Assembly (NCBI GenBank): GCA_035518815.1
Contig: DATIXG010000133.1
Location: 1 to 64,000, forward strand
Length of the DNA: 64,000 nt
Reading direction: 5' to 3'
Origin: AG25 sp035518815
GTDB taxonomy: Bacteria > Gemmatimonadota > Gemmatimonadetes > Gemmatimonadales > GWC2-71-9
The notes beneath the pieces were generated by a model. That model was not told the DNA's origin, ran no database searches, and saw only the letters and a program-made list of their open reading frames with translations. Made by a program: the position numbers and the translations under genes. Shown here in pieces: positions 47,193-55,377 of this stretch (the first letter of the stretch is position 1; each line of letters starts with the position of its first letter).

Positions 47193-49987
47193 GGTTTGGA
47201 CGCTGGCTCGCACTGATCGCGGCGATCACCGCCTGCAAGGGCGGAGTGCGGCCTGCACCCTCTCCGGCACCGCAGGCGGTCCGCACGCCCGTCCTGCCGC
47301 CACCGAGCCCGCCCGGTCCAGGCGCCGAGGCTGCGCTCCCTCCCAACATCGCCTTCAACGCGGGCTTCATGCCGCTCGCCAGCACGGGGGTCGATCGGTT
47401 TCGCCGCCGCCACCTGAGCTATGACGGCCGCGGCGTCCTCATCGGCATCCTCGATTCGGGGATCGATCCCGGCGTCGACGGCCTCCAGCTCACGAGCTAT
47501 GGCGCGCCCAAAATCCTCGATGTGCGCGACTTCTCGGGCGAGGGGATCGTCCCGCTCACACCCGTGACGCCCGGGCATGACGGCACCGTGCGGCTGCGCG
47601 ACCGCGTGTTCACGGGAACCGGGCGGATCATGCGCATCACGACGAGCCTGATCTGGTATGGCGGCGAGTATGACGAGCTCCGTCTTGGGAGGCTGCCGGG
47701 GGCCGACCTGAACGGGAACGGGACGAACACCGACGTCTACCCGGTCATCGTGGTGAAGGCGCCCGACGGCTGGGTCGCGTTCATCGACACCAACCTCGAT
47801 GGATCGTTCGAAGACGAGACCCCGCTGCACGACTATCGCGAGGGCCGCGAGACGCTGACCATGGGCTCGAAGCCCGTGACGTTGGCCGCGAACTTCGACG
47901 AGGCGGGCGGGGCCCCGGTCCTGGACCTCGTATTCGACAACTCGGGACACGGGACCCACGTCGCGGGCATCGCGGCTGGACATGAGCTGTTCGACGTGCG
48001 CGGGTTCGACGGTGTGGCGCCGGGGGCGCAGCTGATCGGCCTCAAGATCGCCAACAATGCGCGGGGCGGGGTGTCGGTCACCGGGAGCATGCAGCGCGCG
48101 ATGGCGTACGCCGCGCGGTTCGCCGAGGCGCGCGGACTGCCGTTGGTCCTCAACTTGAGCTTCGGGGTCGGGAACGAGTTCGAGGGACGCTCGGTCCTCG
48201 ATTCGATCGTGACCGCATTCCTCCTTGCGCACCCGGACGTGGTCTTCGCGATCAGCGCGGGCAACGACGGCCCCGGTCTGTCGACGCTGGGGTTCCCGGC
48301 GTCGGCCGATCTCGCCCTCGCCGCGGGCGCCGCATTTCCCGGCGTGTACGCGCGGCCCCGCACCATGGGGCCGCCCACGGGCGACGTCATGGGCTGGTGG
48401 AGCTCGCGCGGCGGCGAGCTCGCGAAACCCGACATCATCACGCCGGGAGTGGCATTCTCGGTCGTCCCGCGGTTCGACCGGGGTGAGGAGTTCAAGGGCG
48501 GCACGAGCATGGCCGCCCCCTATGCTGCCGGGCTCGCTGCGCGCCTGATGTCGGCGATGCGCGAGGAGGGGCGGAGTGTGTCCGGGGCGGACGTCCAGGA
48601 GGCGCTGCGCGCATCGGCGAACCGGCTGCCCGGCGGCGCGACCCTCGACGAAGGACCGGGCCAGCCGGATCTCGAATCCGCCTACCGGTGGCTCGCCGCG
48701 GGCCACCAGGGTTCCGCGTATCAGGTCCGGACGAGGAGCGGGCGCAGCGCCGCGTTCCGCCGCAACGGACTGAGCGGTCCTGGTGACACCGTGGATGTCT
48801 TTACGGTCCGGCACCTGGCCGGGCTGCGGGCCGCGGAGTTCGTGCTCCGCAGCCGCACGCCCTGGATGACCGTTCCAGAGACGCTGTCCGCCGGCGCGCT
48901 CGAGACTGCCATTCCGGTGCGCTACGAACCCCAGTACCTGCGCGAACCAGGGGTGTACGAGGGCACCGTGCCCGTGTGGAACGCGAGCGATACGCTGGCC
49001 GGGCCGGCGTTCACCCTGGTGAGCACAGTGGTGGTTCCGCACGACCTGGACGATCATGCGCTGTACGACGAACGCCGCTCAATCGGGCCGGCCCGGGTGC
49101 AGCGCTACTTCCTCCGCGTACTGCGGCCGCAGTCCAGCCTTCACATCACCGTCACGCTGCCGGATTCGCTCTCGCAAGGCGCGAACGCCCGGCTCTACGA
49201 GCCGAGCGGCCAGCCGTTCCGGGACGCGGACGAGCTGTCCCTGGGCCACCACGACCCCGGCACCGGACGGTTCGTGGTACGCGGCGACGACTTCGTGCCG
49301 GGCGTGTACGAGCTGGATGTGTTCGCGCCTCCGTTGACCGGCGCGCTCGTGACGGTCCGCGCCGAGGCGACCCCGCTCACGCTGACGCCGCAACGCGACG
49401 GGATCGAAGTCGCGAATGCGGGCTCGGCGACGTTCATTGGACGGCCGGGCCTGTTTCTGATCGGCGCGCAACGCGAGTTCAATCTGGTAGGGCGCGGGAC
49501 TGGTTCGGACACCGTCACGGTGCGCGTTCCGGAGTGGGCCGCCACGGCACTGGTTGAGGTCGAGATGGCCCGGGCGCAATGGAACGAGTTCACGGGATTC
49601 GGGGTGACCGAGTTCGACTCGAGCGGCCAGCAGGTTGGCCAGAACCCCCTGAACTACGCCTTCGGCCGGCAGTCCCTCGCCATTCCCGGGTCGGTGCGGC
49701 GGCACCCTCTGCTGATCGAGCTCGCCCCGGCATTCGCGCGTTCCGACGGGGGGCATCCGTGGCGCGCCACCGTGCGCGTGCGGTTCCTTCTCGACCGGCC
49801 GCAGTCGACGAGCCGCGCGAGCGAGATCTCGGTCGTTCCCGGCGGCCGGACCCTACTCACCCTCCCGTCGCTCCCGTTGCCCAGTGCCGCCGAGGGCTTC
49901 GCGCCCCTCGCGGAGCTGTGGGTGCGGGCCACGGTCGGCGGGGGCGCGGACGCCGTGCGCTGGGTCGTGACGCCGCTGCGGCGCTGA
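47189..49987 (+). CDS. S8 family serine peptidase lipoprotein, tripeptidyl-peptidase II-like
   Basis: The 932-residue protein has a lipoprotein signal (MRFGRWLALIAAITACKGG, Cys16) and a Pro-rich linker (22-50). The subtilase domain carries Asp89 in LIGILDSGIDPG, His254 in NSGHGTHVAG and Ser440 in GGTSMAAPYAAG; the oxyanion Asn lies in Ala-Ile-Ser-Ala-Gly-Asn-Asp-Gly. The roughly 165-residue insert between Asp and His, with a Gly-Gly-Glu-Tyr-Asp-Glu and Asp-Leu-Asn-Gly-Asn-Gly pattern, is typical of tripeptidyl-peptidase II relatives. About 400 C-terminal residues form beta-rich domains. It should act outside the cytoplasm, anchored to the outer membrane. Its ATG overlaps the carboxyltransferase stop. 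Confidence 0.9.
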   Translation: MRFGRWLALIAAITACKGGVRPAPSPAPQAVRTPVLPPPSPPGPGAEAALPPNIAFNAGFMPLASTGVDRFRRRHLSYDGRGVLIGILDSGIDPGVDGLQLTSYGAPKILDVRDFSGEGIVPLTPVTPGHDGTVRLRDRVFTGTGRIMRITTSLIWYGGEYDELRLGRLPGADLNGNGTNTDVYPVIVVKAPDGWVAFIDTNLDGSFEDETPLHDYREGRETLTMGSKPVTLAANFDEAGGAPVLDLVFDNSGHGTHVAGIAAGHELFDVRGFDGVAPGAQLIGLKIANNARGGVSVTGSMQRAMAYAARFAEARGLPLVLNLSFGVGNEFEGRSVLDSIVTAFLLAHPDVVFAISAGNDGPGLSTLGFPASADLALAAGAAFPGVYARPRTMGPPTGDVMGWWSSRGGELAKPDIITPGVAFSVVPRFDRGEEFKGGTSMAAPYAAGLAARLMSAMREEGRSVSGADVQEALRASANRLPGGATLDEGPGQPDLESAYRWLAAGHQGSAYQVRTRSGRSAAFRRNGLSGPGDTVDVFTVRHLAGLRAAEFVLRSRTPWMTVPETLSAGALETAIPVRYEPQYLREPGVYEGTVPVWNASDTLAGPAFTLVSTVVVPHDLDDHALYDERRSIGPARVQRYFLRVLRPQSSLHITVTLPDSLSQGANARLYEPSGQPFRDADELSLGHHDPGTGRFVVRGDDFVPGVYELDVFAPPLTGALVTVRAEATPLTLTPQRDGIEVANAGSATFIGRPGLFLIGAQREFNLVGRGTGSDTVTVRVPEWAATALVEVEMARAQWNEFTGFGVTEFDSSGQQVGQNPLNYAFGRQSLAIPGSVRRHPLLIELAPAFARSDGGHPWRATVRVRFLLDRPQSTSRASEISVVPGGRTLLTLPSLPLPSAAEGFAPLAELWVRATVGGGADAVRWVVTPLRR

Positions 49988-51360
49988 TGGCCCCACCCGT
50001 CCGCATTGCGGCGGGCCAAGGGTTCTGGGGGGACTGGCTCGAGGCTCCCTACCGCCAGGTCACGGGCGGGCCCATCGATTATCTCGTGCTGGACTACCTC
50101 GCCGAAGTCACCATGTCCGTTCTCCAGAAGCAGAAGTCCCGTGATGCGACGCTCGGGTACGCCACCGATTTCATCTCGGCGATGGAGCGCGTGCTGCCGA
50201 TCGTCGCCGCGCACGGCATCAAGGTGACGGCCAATGCGGGAGGCGTGAACCCGCGCGCCTGCGCCACGGCGCTCGCGGACCTCGGCCGGCGCCTCGGCCT
50301 CACCGGCAAGCTGCGCATCGGCATCGTGATGGGAGACGATCTCCTGGACCGGCTGGACGAGCTCCTCGACGCCGGCGAGACATTTGCGAACCTCGACACG
50401 GGGCGCCCGCTCGCGGACGTGCGCGATCGGGTGCGGGCCGCGAACGTCTACCTGGGCGCGGGTCCGCTCGCCGACGCCCTGGGTCGCGGCGCGAACGTCG
50501 TCGTGTCGGGCCGGGTCGCGGACCCGAGCCTCATTCTCGGGCCGCTGATGCACGCGTGGGGTTGGCGGCCTGATGCCTGGGACCTGCTTGCGGCCGGCAC
50601 GGTCGCCGGCCACATCATCGAGTGCGGCGCGCAGGCGAGTGGGGGCAATTACTCGGTGGACTGGCGGCGGGTGCCCGACCTGGCGAACGTTGGCTACCCG
50701 ATCGTCGCCGTGGCGCGGGACGGCACGTTCACTGTGGAAAAGCACCCTGGCACCGGCGGCCGGATCAGCGTCGCCGGGGTGACGGAGCAGCTGGTGTACG
50801 AAATCGGCGACCCGACCGCGTATGTCACGCCGGATTGCGTTGCAGACTTCACGAGCATCAGACTCGCCCAGGCCGGGCGGGATCGGGTGCGCGCGTGGGG
50901 CGTGAAGGGCCGGCCGGCACCGGAGCGGCTCAAGGTGTCGGTGGCGTACTTCTACGGGTACAAGGCCGTCGCGACGCTCGTCTACTCGTGGCCAGATGCG
51001 TACGCCAAGGCGCAGGCGGCGGACCGCATCCTGCGCGAGCGCCTGGACCGGCTCGGACTCGAGTTCGAGGCGATCCACAGCGAGTTCATGGGTGTGGACG
51101 CGACGCACGGCACGCTGGGGCGTCGCGGGGCGGCGCTCGCAGACCTGCCGGAAGTGCAGCTGCGCGTGGGCGTGCGCGCGGCGGCGCGCGAGCCGGTCGA
51201 CCGCTTCACGCGCGAGATCGCGCCGCTCGTCTTGAACGGCCCCCCCGGCGTGACGGGCTACGGCGGACCCCGGGCCAAGCCGGAGGAGATCGTGGCCTTC
51301 TGGCCCGCCCTGATCGAGCGGCGGCTCGTCGAGCCTTGCGTGGAGATCATGGACGTATGA
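49987..51360 (+). CDS. AtuA-family protein (acyclic terpene utilisation, DUF1446), main domain
   Basis: The 457-residue protein begins Val-Arg-Ile-Ala-Ala-Gly-Gln-Gly-Phe-Trp-Gly-Asp-Trp and contains YLVLDYLAEVTMSVLQKQK, VTANAGGVNPRACA, Val-Val-Val-Ser-Gly-Arg-Val-Ala-Asp-Pro-Ser-Leu and ECGAQASGGNYS, all typical of AtuA/DUF1446. AtuA is required for citronellol/geraniol breakdown in Pseudomonas, but its reaction is not established. The usual C-terminal piece is encoded by the next gene. ATG shares one base with the peptidase stop. Confidence 0.9.
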   Translation: MAPPVRIAAGQGFWGDWLEAPYRQVTGGPIDYLVLDYLAEVTMSVLQKQKSRDATLGYATDFISAMERVLPIVAAHGIKVTANAGGVNPRACATALADLGRRLGLTGKLRIGIVMGDDLLDRLDELLDAGETFANLDTGRPLADVRDRVRAANVYLGAGPLADALGRGANVVVSGRVADPSLILGPLMHAWGWRPDAWDLLAAGTVAGHIIECGAQASGGNYSVDWRRVPDLANVGYPIVAVARDGTFTVEKHPGTGGRISVAGVTEQLVYEIGDPTAYVTPDCVADFTSIRLAQAGRDRVRAWGVKGRPAPERLKVSVAYFYGYKAVATLVYSWPDAYAKAQAADRILRERLDRLGLEFEAIHSEFMGVDATHGTLGRRGAALADLPEVQLRVGVRAAAREPVDRFTREIAPLVLNGPPGVTGYGGPRAKPEEIVAFWPALIERRLVEPCVEIMDV

Positions 51361-51722
51361 CGGGAAGACGGGCGACGACAGGAAGCAGGAAACGGAGCAG
51401 GGTGGGGAAGGTGCGCCTCGTCGAGCTCGCTCACGCACGGTCCGGCGACAAGGGCGACACGGCGAACATCGGCCTTATTGCCCGGAAGCCCGCCTTCTAC
51501 CCCCTCCTCGAGCGCCAGGTGACCGCGGCGCGGGTCGCGCGGCATTTTCGCGGCATGATTAAGGGTCCGGTCGAGCGGTTCTCGCTCCCGAACCTGCACG
51601 CCCTCAACTTTCTATTGCACGGCGCACTGGACGGGGGTGGAACGATCTCGCTCAGGACCGACGCACAGGGCAAGGTGTTGTCGACCGCGCTGCTCCGGAT
51701 GGAAATCGAGGTGCCCCGATGA
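51357..51722 (+). CDS. AtuA-related C-terminal domain protein
   Basis: The 121-residue protein has the AtuA C-terminal signature LVELAHARSGDKGDTANIGL, Ala-Arg-Val-Ala-Arg-His-Phe and LPNLHALNFLLHGALDGGG. It is a separate cistron after the main AtuA domain, fused in some organisms and split in many. ATG 51357 gives an ATGA overlap but a basic lead of about 15 residues; GTG 51402 with GGAG upstream is an alternative start. It ends in the ATGA overlap with the hydratase. Confidence 0.88.
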   Translation: MTGRRATTGSRKRSRVGKVRLVELAHARSGDKGDTANIGLIARKPAFYPLLERQVTAARVARHFRGMIKGPVERFSLPNLHALNFLLHGALDGGGTISLRTDAQGKVLSTALLRMEIEVPR

Positions 51723-52483
51723 CGGACACGTCACGCGTTCAAGTATCGGTCGAGGACGGCGTGCTGACCGCCGCGCTCAACCGTCCCGAGAAGCGGAACG
51801 CCATCGATACGCCCATGATCGAGGCGCTGCTCGCGATGCTCGAGCGGGCCGAGCTCGATGCCGCCGTGCGGGTGGTCGCGCTGCGGGGGGCCGGAGACGA
51901 TTTCAGCGCGGGCATGGACCTCCAGGAGCTGCTCGCGTCGGCGGATGCGTCGCCCGAGTCGAACCGCCTGTCTGCGTTGCGGTTTGCCGAGATCTTCGTG
52001 CGCATGCGCCGGCTGCCGAAGCCGGTGGTCGCGGTGGTGCGCGGCAATGCGCTCGCCGGCGGATGCGGGCTCGCCACGGCATGCGACATGGTCCTCGCCG
52101 CGGAGTCCGCGCGGTTCGGCTTCCCCGAGGTGCATCGCGGTTTCGTACCCGCGCTCGTCATGACCCTGCTGCGTCGCTCGGTTGGAGAGAAGGTCGCGTT
52201 CGACCTCGCGGCCACGGGCCGCATTCTCACGGCCGATGAAGCGATGGCCGCCGGGCTCGTAACGCGGGTCTACGAGGATTCAGACCTGGAGGAGCAGGTG
52301 GGTGAGGTGTTGCGGGGCTTGGCTGGGAGCAGCGCGTCGGCCCTCGCGTTCACCAAGCGCCAGTTCTACGATCTCGACGGCGTGCCCTTCACCGACGCGC
52401 TCCGGATGGGTGCGGACGTCAGCGCGCTCGCGCGGGCGACGCCGGATTTCCGGGCCGGGCTGAAGGCCTTCTTCAATAAGTGA
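51719..52483 (+). CDS. Enoyl-CoA hydratase/isomerase (methylglutaconyl-CoA hydratase-like)
   Basis: The 254-residue crotonase-fold protein has the first oxyanion segment Asp-Asp-Phe-Ser-Ala-Gly-Met-Asp-Leu and the second GNALAGGCGLATACDMVLAA. The second catalytic Glu is present in Gly-Phe-Pro-Glu-Val-His-Arg-Gly-Phe-Val-Pro-Ala. The first Glu of classical hydratases (in GGGCE) is Gly here, a feature also seen in LiuC-type methylglutaconyl-CoA hydratases. With the MCC-like carboxyltransferase this supports leucine or isoprenoid-acid catabolism. ATGA and GTGA overlaps on both sides. Confidence 0.88.
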   Translation: MTDTSRVQVSVEDGVLTAALNRPEKRNAIDTPMIEALLAMLERAELDAAVRVVALRGAGDDFSAGMDLQELLASADASPESNRLSALRFAEIFVRMRRLPKPVVAVVRGNALAGGCGLATACDMVLAAESARFGFPEVHRGFVPALVMTLLRRSVGEKVAFDLAATGRILTADEAMAAGLVTRVYEDSDLEEQVGEVLRGLAGSSASALAFTKRQFYDLDGVPFTDALRMGADVSALARATPDFRAGLKAFFNK

Positions 52484-52674
52484 CGCGCTTCTTCGTCCAG
52501 AAGGCGGCCCTGGGTGCTGCCGGGCTCCTGACGGGCCTCGCCGGCATTGCGACTGAGCGGCGCTGGCTCGTCTGGGTTGCGATCGGGCTGCTCACGCTAG
52601 CGGTGGCGCTGCGGATCGCCGAGCGCACGGCGTGGGGTGGGGGCGAAGGCGGGGGCGGGGGCGCCCATCTGTGA
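52480..52674 (+). CDS. Small two-helix membrane protein of unknown function
   Basis: The 64-residue protein has two hydrophobic helices (about 8-24 and 29-46) separated by Glu-Arg-Arg, and a Gly-rich tail (GGGEGGGGGAH). GTG overlaps the hydratase stop and its TGA overlaps the radical SAM GTG, so it is translated within the operon. I recognise no family. The tight coupling to a radical SAM gene makes an accessory or anchor role possible. Confidence 0.6.
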   Translation: MTRFFVQKAALGAAGLLTGLAGIATERRWLVWVAIGLLTLAVALRIAERTAWGGGEGGGGGAHL

Positions 52675-54113
52675 ACGGGCTACGCGAGCAGGGTGCCGTG
52701 CTGCTGATCTCCTGTTATGAGCTGGGGCACCAGCCCCTGGGGATCGCCTGGCCCCGGGCGTTCCTCGAGCGCGCCGGGTTTGCTCCGGCGGCGCTCGACC
52801 TCGCCGTAGAGCCGTTCGACGACGCCATGGTGCGCAGGGCACGATTCATCGGAATAGCGGTGCCGATGCACACGGCCCTGCGCATCGGCGTCCGCGTCGC
52901 CGAGCGCGTCCGCAGCATGAATCCGGACTGCTTCATTTGCTTCTACGGCCTCTATGCGCTCCTGAACGCGGAGTACCTGCGGGCGCACGTCGCCGACGCG
53001 GTGCTCGGCGGCGAATTCGAAGGGGCGCTCGTCGAGCTGCTGGAGCGGCTCGAGCGCAGCGGCGTCGCGGGCGACGTGCCGCCCGCGCCGGCCCTCGAAC
53101 GGCTCGCGTTCCCGGTACCGGCCCGCAGCGGCTTGCCGGAACTGAGCCGCTACGTGCACCTGGCGCGCGCCGGCGGGACCACGCCCGCCGGCTACGTGGA
53201 GGCGAGCCGCGGCTGCCTCCATTTGTGCCTGCATTGTCCCATACCGCCCGTGTACGGGGGCCGCTTCTTCGCCGTCCCCCGCGACGTGGTGCTCGAGGAC
53301 GCCCGGCGGCTCATCGCCGCGGGGGCGGGGCACATCACGTTCGGGGACCCTGATTTCCTGAACGGCCCCGGTCACGCCATCAAGCTCGCCCGGGCGCTGC
53401 ACGCCGAGTTCCCGCACATCACCTACGATTTCACCGCCAAGGTCGAGCATATCCTGCAGCATCGGGCCCTGTTCAGGGAGTTCGGCGCGTCGGGGTGCGC
53501 GTTCGTAGTGTCGGCGGTCGAGTCCTTGAGCGATGGCGTGCTCGCCGCGCTCGAGAAGGGCCACACTGCGGCGGACGTGCCGGTCGCGCTCGATATCGTC
53601 CGCTCGGCCGGCATCGCGCTGCGGCCGTCGTTCGTGGCATTCACGCCCTGGACCACGCTGGACGACTACCGCGAGCTGCTCGACTTCGTGGCGACCGAAG
53701 GCCTGATCGACGAGGTCGACCCGGTGCAGTACGCGATTCGGCTGCTCGTGCCGCCCGGATCGGCGCTCTTGTCCCGGCCCGCGATCCGTCCCTACCTGGG
53801 TGCCCTCGATCCGGCGGCGTTCACGTATCGATGGACGCATCCCGACACGCGGATGGATCGGCTCGAGCGAGAGGTGCGTGCCGTGGTCGAGCGGGCCACG
53901 GCGGCCGGGGAGGGGGCGAGTCGAATATTCGAGCGGGTGCGCGAGGTGGCGAGCACCGTGGCCGAGGGTGCCCCGCTCCGGCGCACGGTGGCAGGAAGCT
54001 CGGCGCGTCTCACGGGCCAGGCTCCCCGACTCACCGAGCCATGGTTCTGCTGCGCTGAGCCAACAGAGCGCCAACTCGATGTGGTAGAGGCCGACCGCGG
54101 GACGTGGATCTAG
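52671..54113 (+). CDS. B12-binding-type radical SAM protein with CCAEP tail
   Basis: The 480-residue protein has an N-terminal cobalamin-binding-like Rossmann domain (about 10-130; SCYELGHQPLGIAWPRAFLE, Gly-Leu-Tyr-Ala-Leu-Leu-Asn). The radical SAM domain (about 165-400) carries the cluster motif EASRGCLHLCLHCPIPPVYGG (Cys-x3-Cys-x2-Cys) and GDPDFLNGPGHA. The C-terminus ends Trp-Phe-Cys-Cys-Ala-Glu-Pro-Thr-Glu-Arg-Gln, with Cys460-Cys461. This matches the family described as CUAEP/CCAEP-tail radical SAM (seleno)proteins, here with two ordinary TGC cysteines. Substrate unknown. The Asp/His residues of the B12 lower-ligand motif are not evident, so cobalamin binding is uncertain. Confidence 0.85.
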   Translation: MNGLREQGAVLLISCYELGHQPLGIAWPRAFLERAGFAPAALDLAVEPFDDAMVRRARFIGIAVPMHTALRIGVRVAERVRSMNPDCFICFYGLYALLNAEYLRAHVADAVLGGEFEGALVELLERLERSGVAGDVPPAPALERLAFPVPARSGLPELSRYVHLARAGGTTPAGYVEASRGCLHLCLHCPIPPVYGGRFFAVPRDVVLEDARRLIAAGAGHITFGDPDFLNGPGHAIKLARALHAEFPHITYDFTAKVEHILQHRALFREFGASGCAFVVSAVESLSDGVLAALEKGHTAADVPVALDIVRSAGIALRPSFVAFTPWTTLDDYRELLDFVATEGLIDEVDPVQYAIRLLVPPGSALLSRPAIRPYLGALDPAAFTYRWTHPDTRMDRLEREVRAVVERATAAGEGASRIFERVREVASTVAEGAPLRRTVAGSSARLTGQAPRLTEPWFCCAEPTERQLDVVEADRGTWI

Positions 54114-54120
54114 TTATGTT
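54091..54120 (+). promoter_or_regulatory. Predicted bacilliredoxin promoter; leaderless
   Basis: TATGTT (54115-54120) is followed by exactly 6 nt and ATG 54127. A partial -35, CCGACC (54091-54096), lies 18 nt upstream inside the radical SAM gene, whose TAG stop overlaps the spacer. Confidence 0.5.
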
Positions 54121-54126
54121 GGACGC

Positions 54127-54561
54127 ATGCCCAACCTGAACGTCTCGATGTACGATCCCACGCTCGTGCAGCCCATGCGCGACGAGCTCACGCGCATCGG
54201 GTTCCGGGAGCTCCGCACGGCCGAGCAGGTCGACGCCGTGCTCGGCACCGCGCGGGAGACGACGCTGGTGGTCGTGAACTCGGTGTGTGGCTGCGCCGCC
54301 CGGAACGCGCGCCCCGCCGCCACGCTCGCGCTCCAGCACGCCAAGCGACCCGCCAATCTGCTCACGGTGTTTGCCGGGCAGGACGCCGATGCGACCGCGC
54401 GGGCGCGCGGCTATTTCACACCCTACGGGCCCTCGTCGCCACAGATGGCGCTCTTCAAGGACGGCAAGCTCGTCTTCATGCTCGAGCGCAAGCGCATCGA
54501 GGGCCGGCCCGCGCAGGAGATCGCGGCGGACCTGACGGCGGCATTTGATGAGTGGTGCTAG
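54127..54561 (+). CDS. BrxA/BrxB-family bacilliredoxin
   Basis: The 144-residue thioredoxin-fold protein has the redox motif Cys-Gly-Cys in VVVNSVCGCAARNARPA, as in YphP/YqiW (BrxA/BrxB), which remove bacillithiol from protein thiols. The C-terminal part carries Phe-Thr-Pro-Tyr-Gly-Pro-Ser-Ser-Pro-Gln-Met-Ala-Leu-Phe-Lys-Asp-Gly-Lys and a VFMLERKRIEGR strand. It has its own predicted leaderless promoter although it follows the radical SAM gene by 13 nt. Its TAG stop lies in the heptamer repeat array. Confidence 0.92.
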   Translation: MPNLNVSMYDPTLVQPMRDELTRIGFRELRTAEQVDAVLGTARETTLVVVNSVCGCAARNARPAATLALQHAKRPANLLTVFAGQDADATARARGYFTPYGPSSPQMALFKDGKLVFMLERKRIEGRPAQEIAADLTAAFDEWC

Positions 54562-54619
54562 GGGACTAGGGGTTCGGGCTTGGGGTCAGGGCCCCAACCC
54601 CCAGCCCCGAACCCCTAGC
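54557..54619. repeat. Solo inverted heptamer array forming a long hairpin
   Basis: CTAGGGGTTCGGG (54566-54578) and CCCGAACCCCTAG (54606-54618) are inverted. The units between (CTTGGGG, GTCAGGG, then CCCCAAC, CCCCAGC) extend the stem imperfectly. The units are those flanking the four-helix-bundle gene at 5063, but no gene lies between. Between convergent genes it can act as a bidirectional terminator. Confidence 0.75.
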
Positions 54620-54621
54620 GC

Positions 54622-55377
54622 CTATATGATCTTCCCGCGCCGCACCCTGAAGTCCACGATGTTCGCAATCCAGCTCCACACCGAGTCCTGACCCGCGGGC
54701 TCGACGCCCGCCACAAAATGGCGGCGCCAGCCTTTCATCACGTCCGTGTCCTGCGTCCAGATGCGCACGCGATTGCGCGGGACCAGGCGTTCCCAGTTCT
54801 GGGCCACGCCGGGCGTGCCGTACAGCAACCGAACCGTCACGCTGCGCGACAGGAACTCGAGCGGCGAGAGGTCGATCTTGGCGTACAGTTCCTTCGCCGT
54901 CATCCGCTTGGCGCCGGGGAAGTCGGGGACCCCGTCCGAGAACATCACGATGTTGAGCGGCGCCATCACGAGATTCTGACGCTTGATGTGGACGGCAATG
55001 CGCTGAAAGAACGCGTTGAAGTCGGTGAGCGGGTCCACGTCGGGGAACCAGCGCCGCAGGTCGGCGGCGATTTCGTCCGGCGACTTGCCCGACAGGTCCT
55101 GGATCGGGTGGAACGATTTCGGCTGGTCCGGCTTCTCCCCGCCCAGGGAACCGACGAAGATGTCGGTCGCCGGTTTGAGCCCGTCCATGCCATTCAAATG
55201 GCCGTAGATGTACAGCGCGGCGAACTGAATCGCGTCGTTGAACGCCGGGTTCTCGCGGAACGAGCCGCTGACGTCGATGCCGATCACGAGGGTCGATCGG
55301 GGCGGGGGCGCGTCCTTGGGTGGCTGGCAGCCGAGCAGGCCGAGGGCGAGGCCGGCGGCGATGAGGTGCCGGGGCAT
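54622..55377 (-). CDS. VWA-type lipoprotein
   Basis: The 251-residue protein has a lipoprotein signal (MPRHLIAAGLALGLLGC) and a von Willebrand A-like fold. The MIDAS-type motif is Val-Ile-Gly-Ile-Asp-Val-Ser-Gly-Ser, a Ser-Asp-Gly-Val-Pro supplies the last MIDAS Asp, and the Thr in between is probably from Leu-Thr-Asp-Phe-Asn. A Trp-rich C-terminus (Ser-Val-Trp-Ser-Trp-Ile-Ala) follows. It should be exported and lipid-anchored. It is translationally coupled (TGATG) to the upstream 406-residue membrane protein and is probably its partner. Function unknown. Confidence 0.75.
   Translation of the reverse strand: MPRHLIAAGLALGLLGCQPPKDAPPPRSTLVIGIDVSGSFRENPAFNDAIQFAALYIYGHLNGMDGLKPATDIFVGSLGGEKPDQPKSFHPIQDLSGKSPDEIAADLRRWFPDVDPLTDFNAFFQRIAVHIKRQNLVMAPLNIVMFSDGVPDFPGAKRMTAKELYAKIDLSPLEFLSRSVTVRLLYGTPGVAQNWERLVPRNRVRIWTQDTDVMKGWRRHFVAGVEPAGQDSVWSWIANIVDFRVRRGKII

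Noticed and set aside
54048..54053. Selenocysteine in the radical SAM tail
   Set aside because: Both tail codons are TGC, not TGA, so the protein is the cysteine form.
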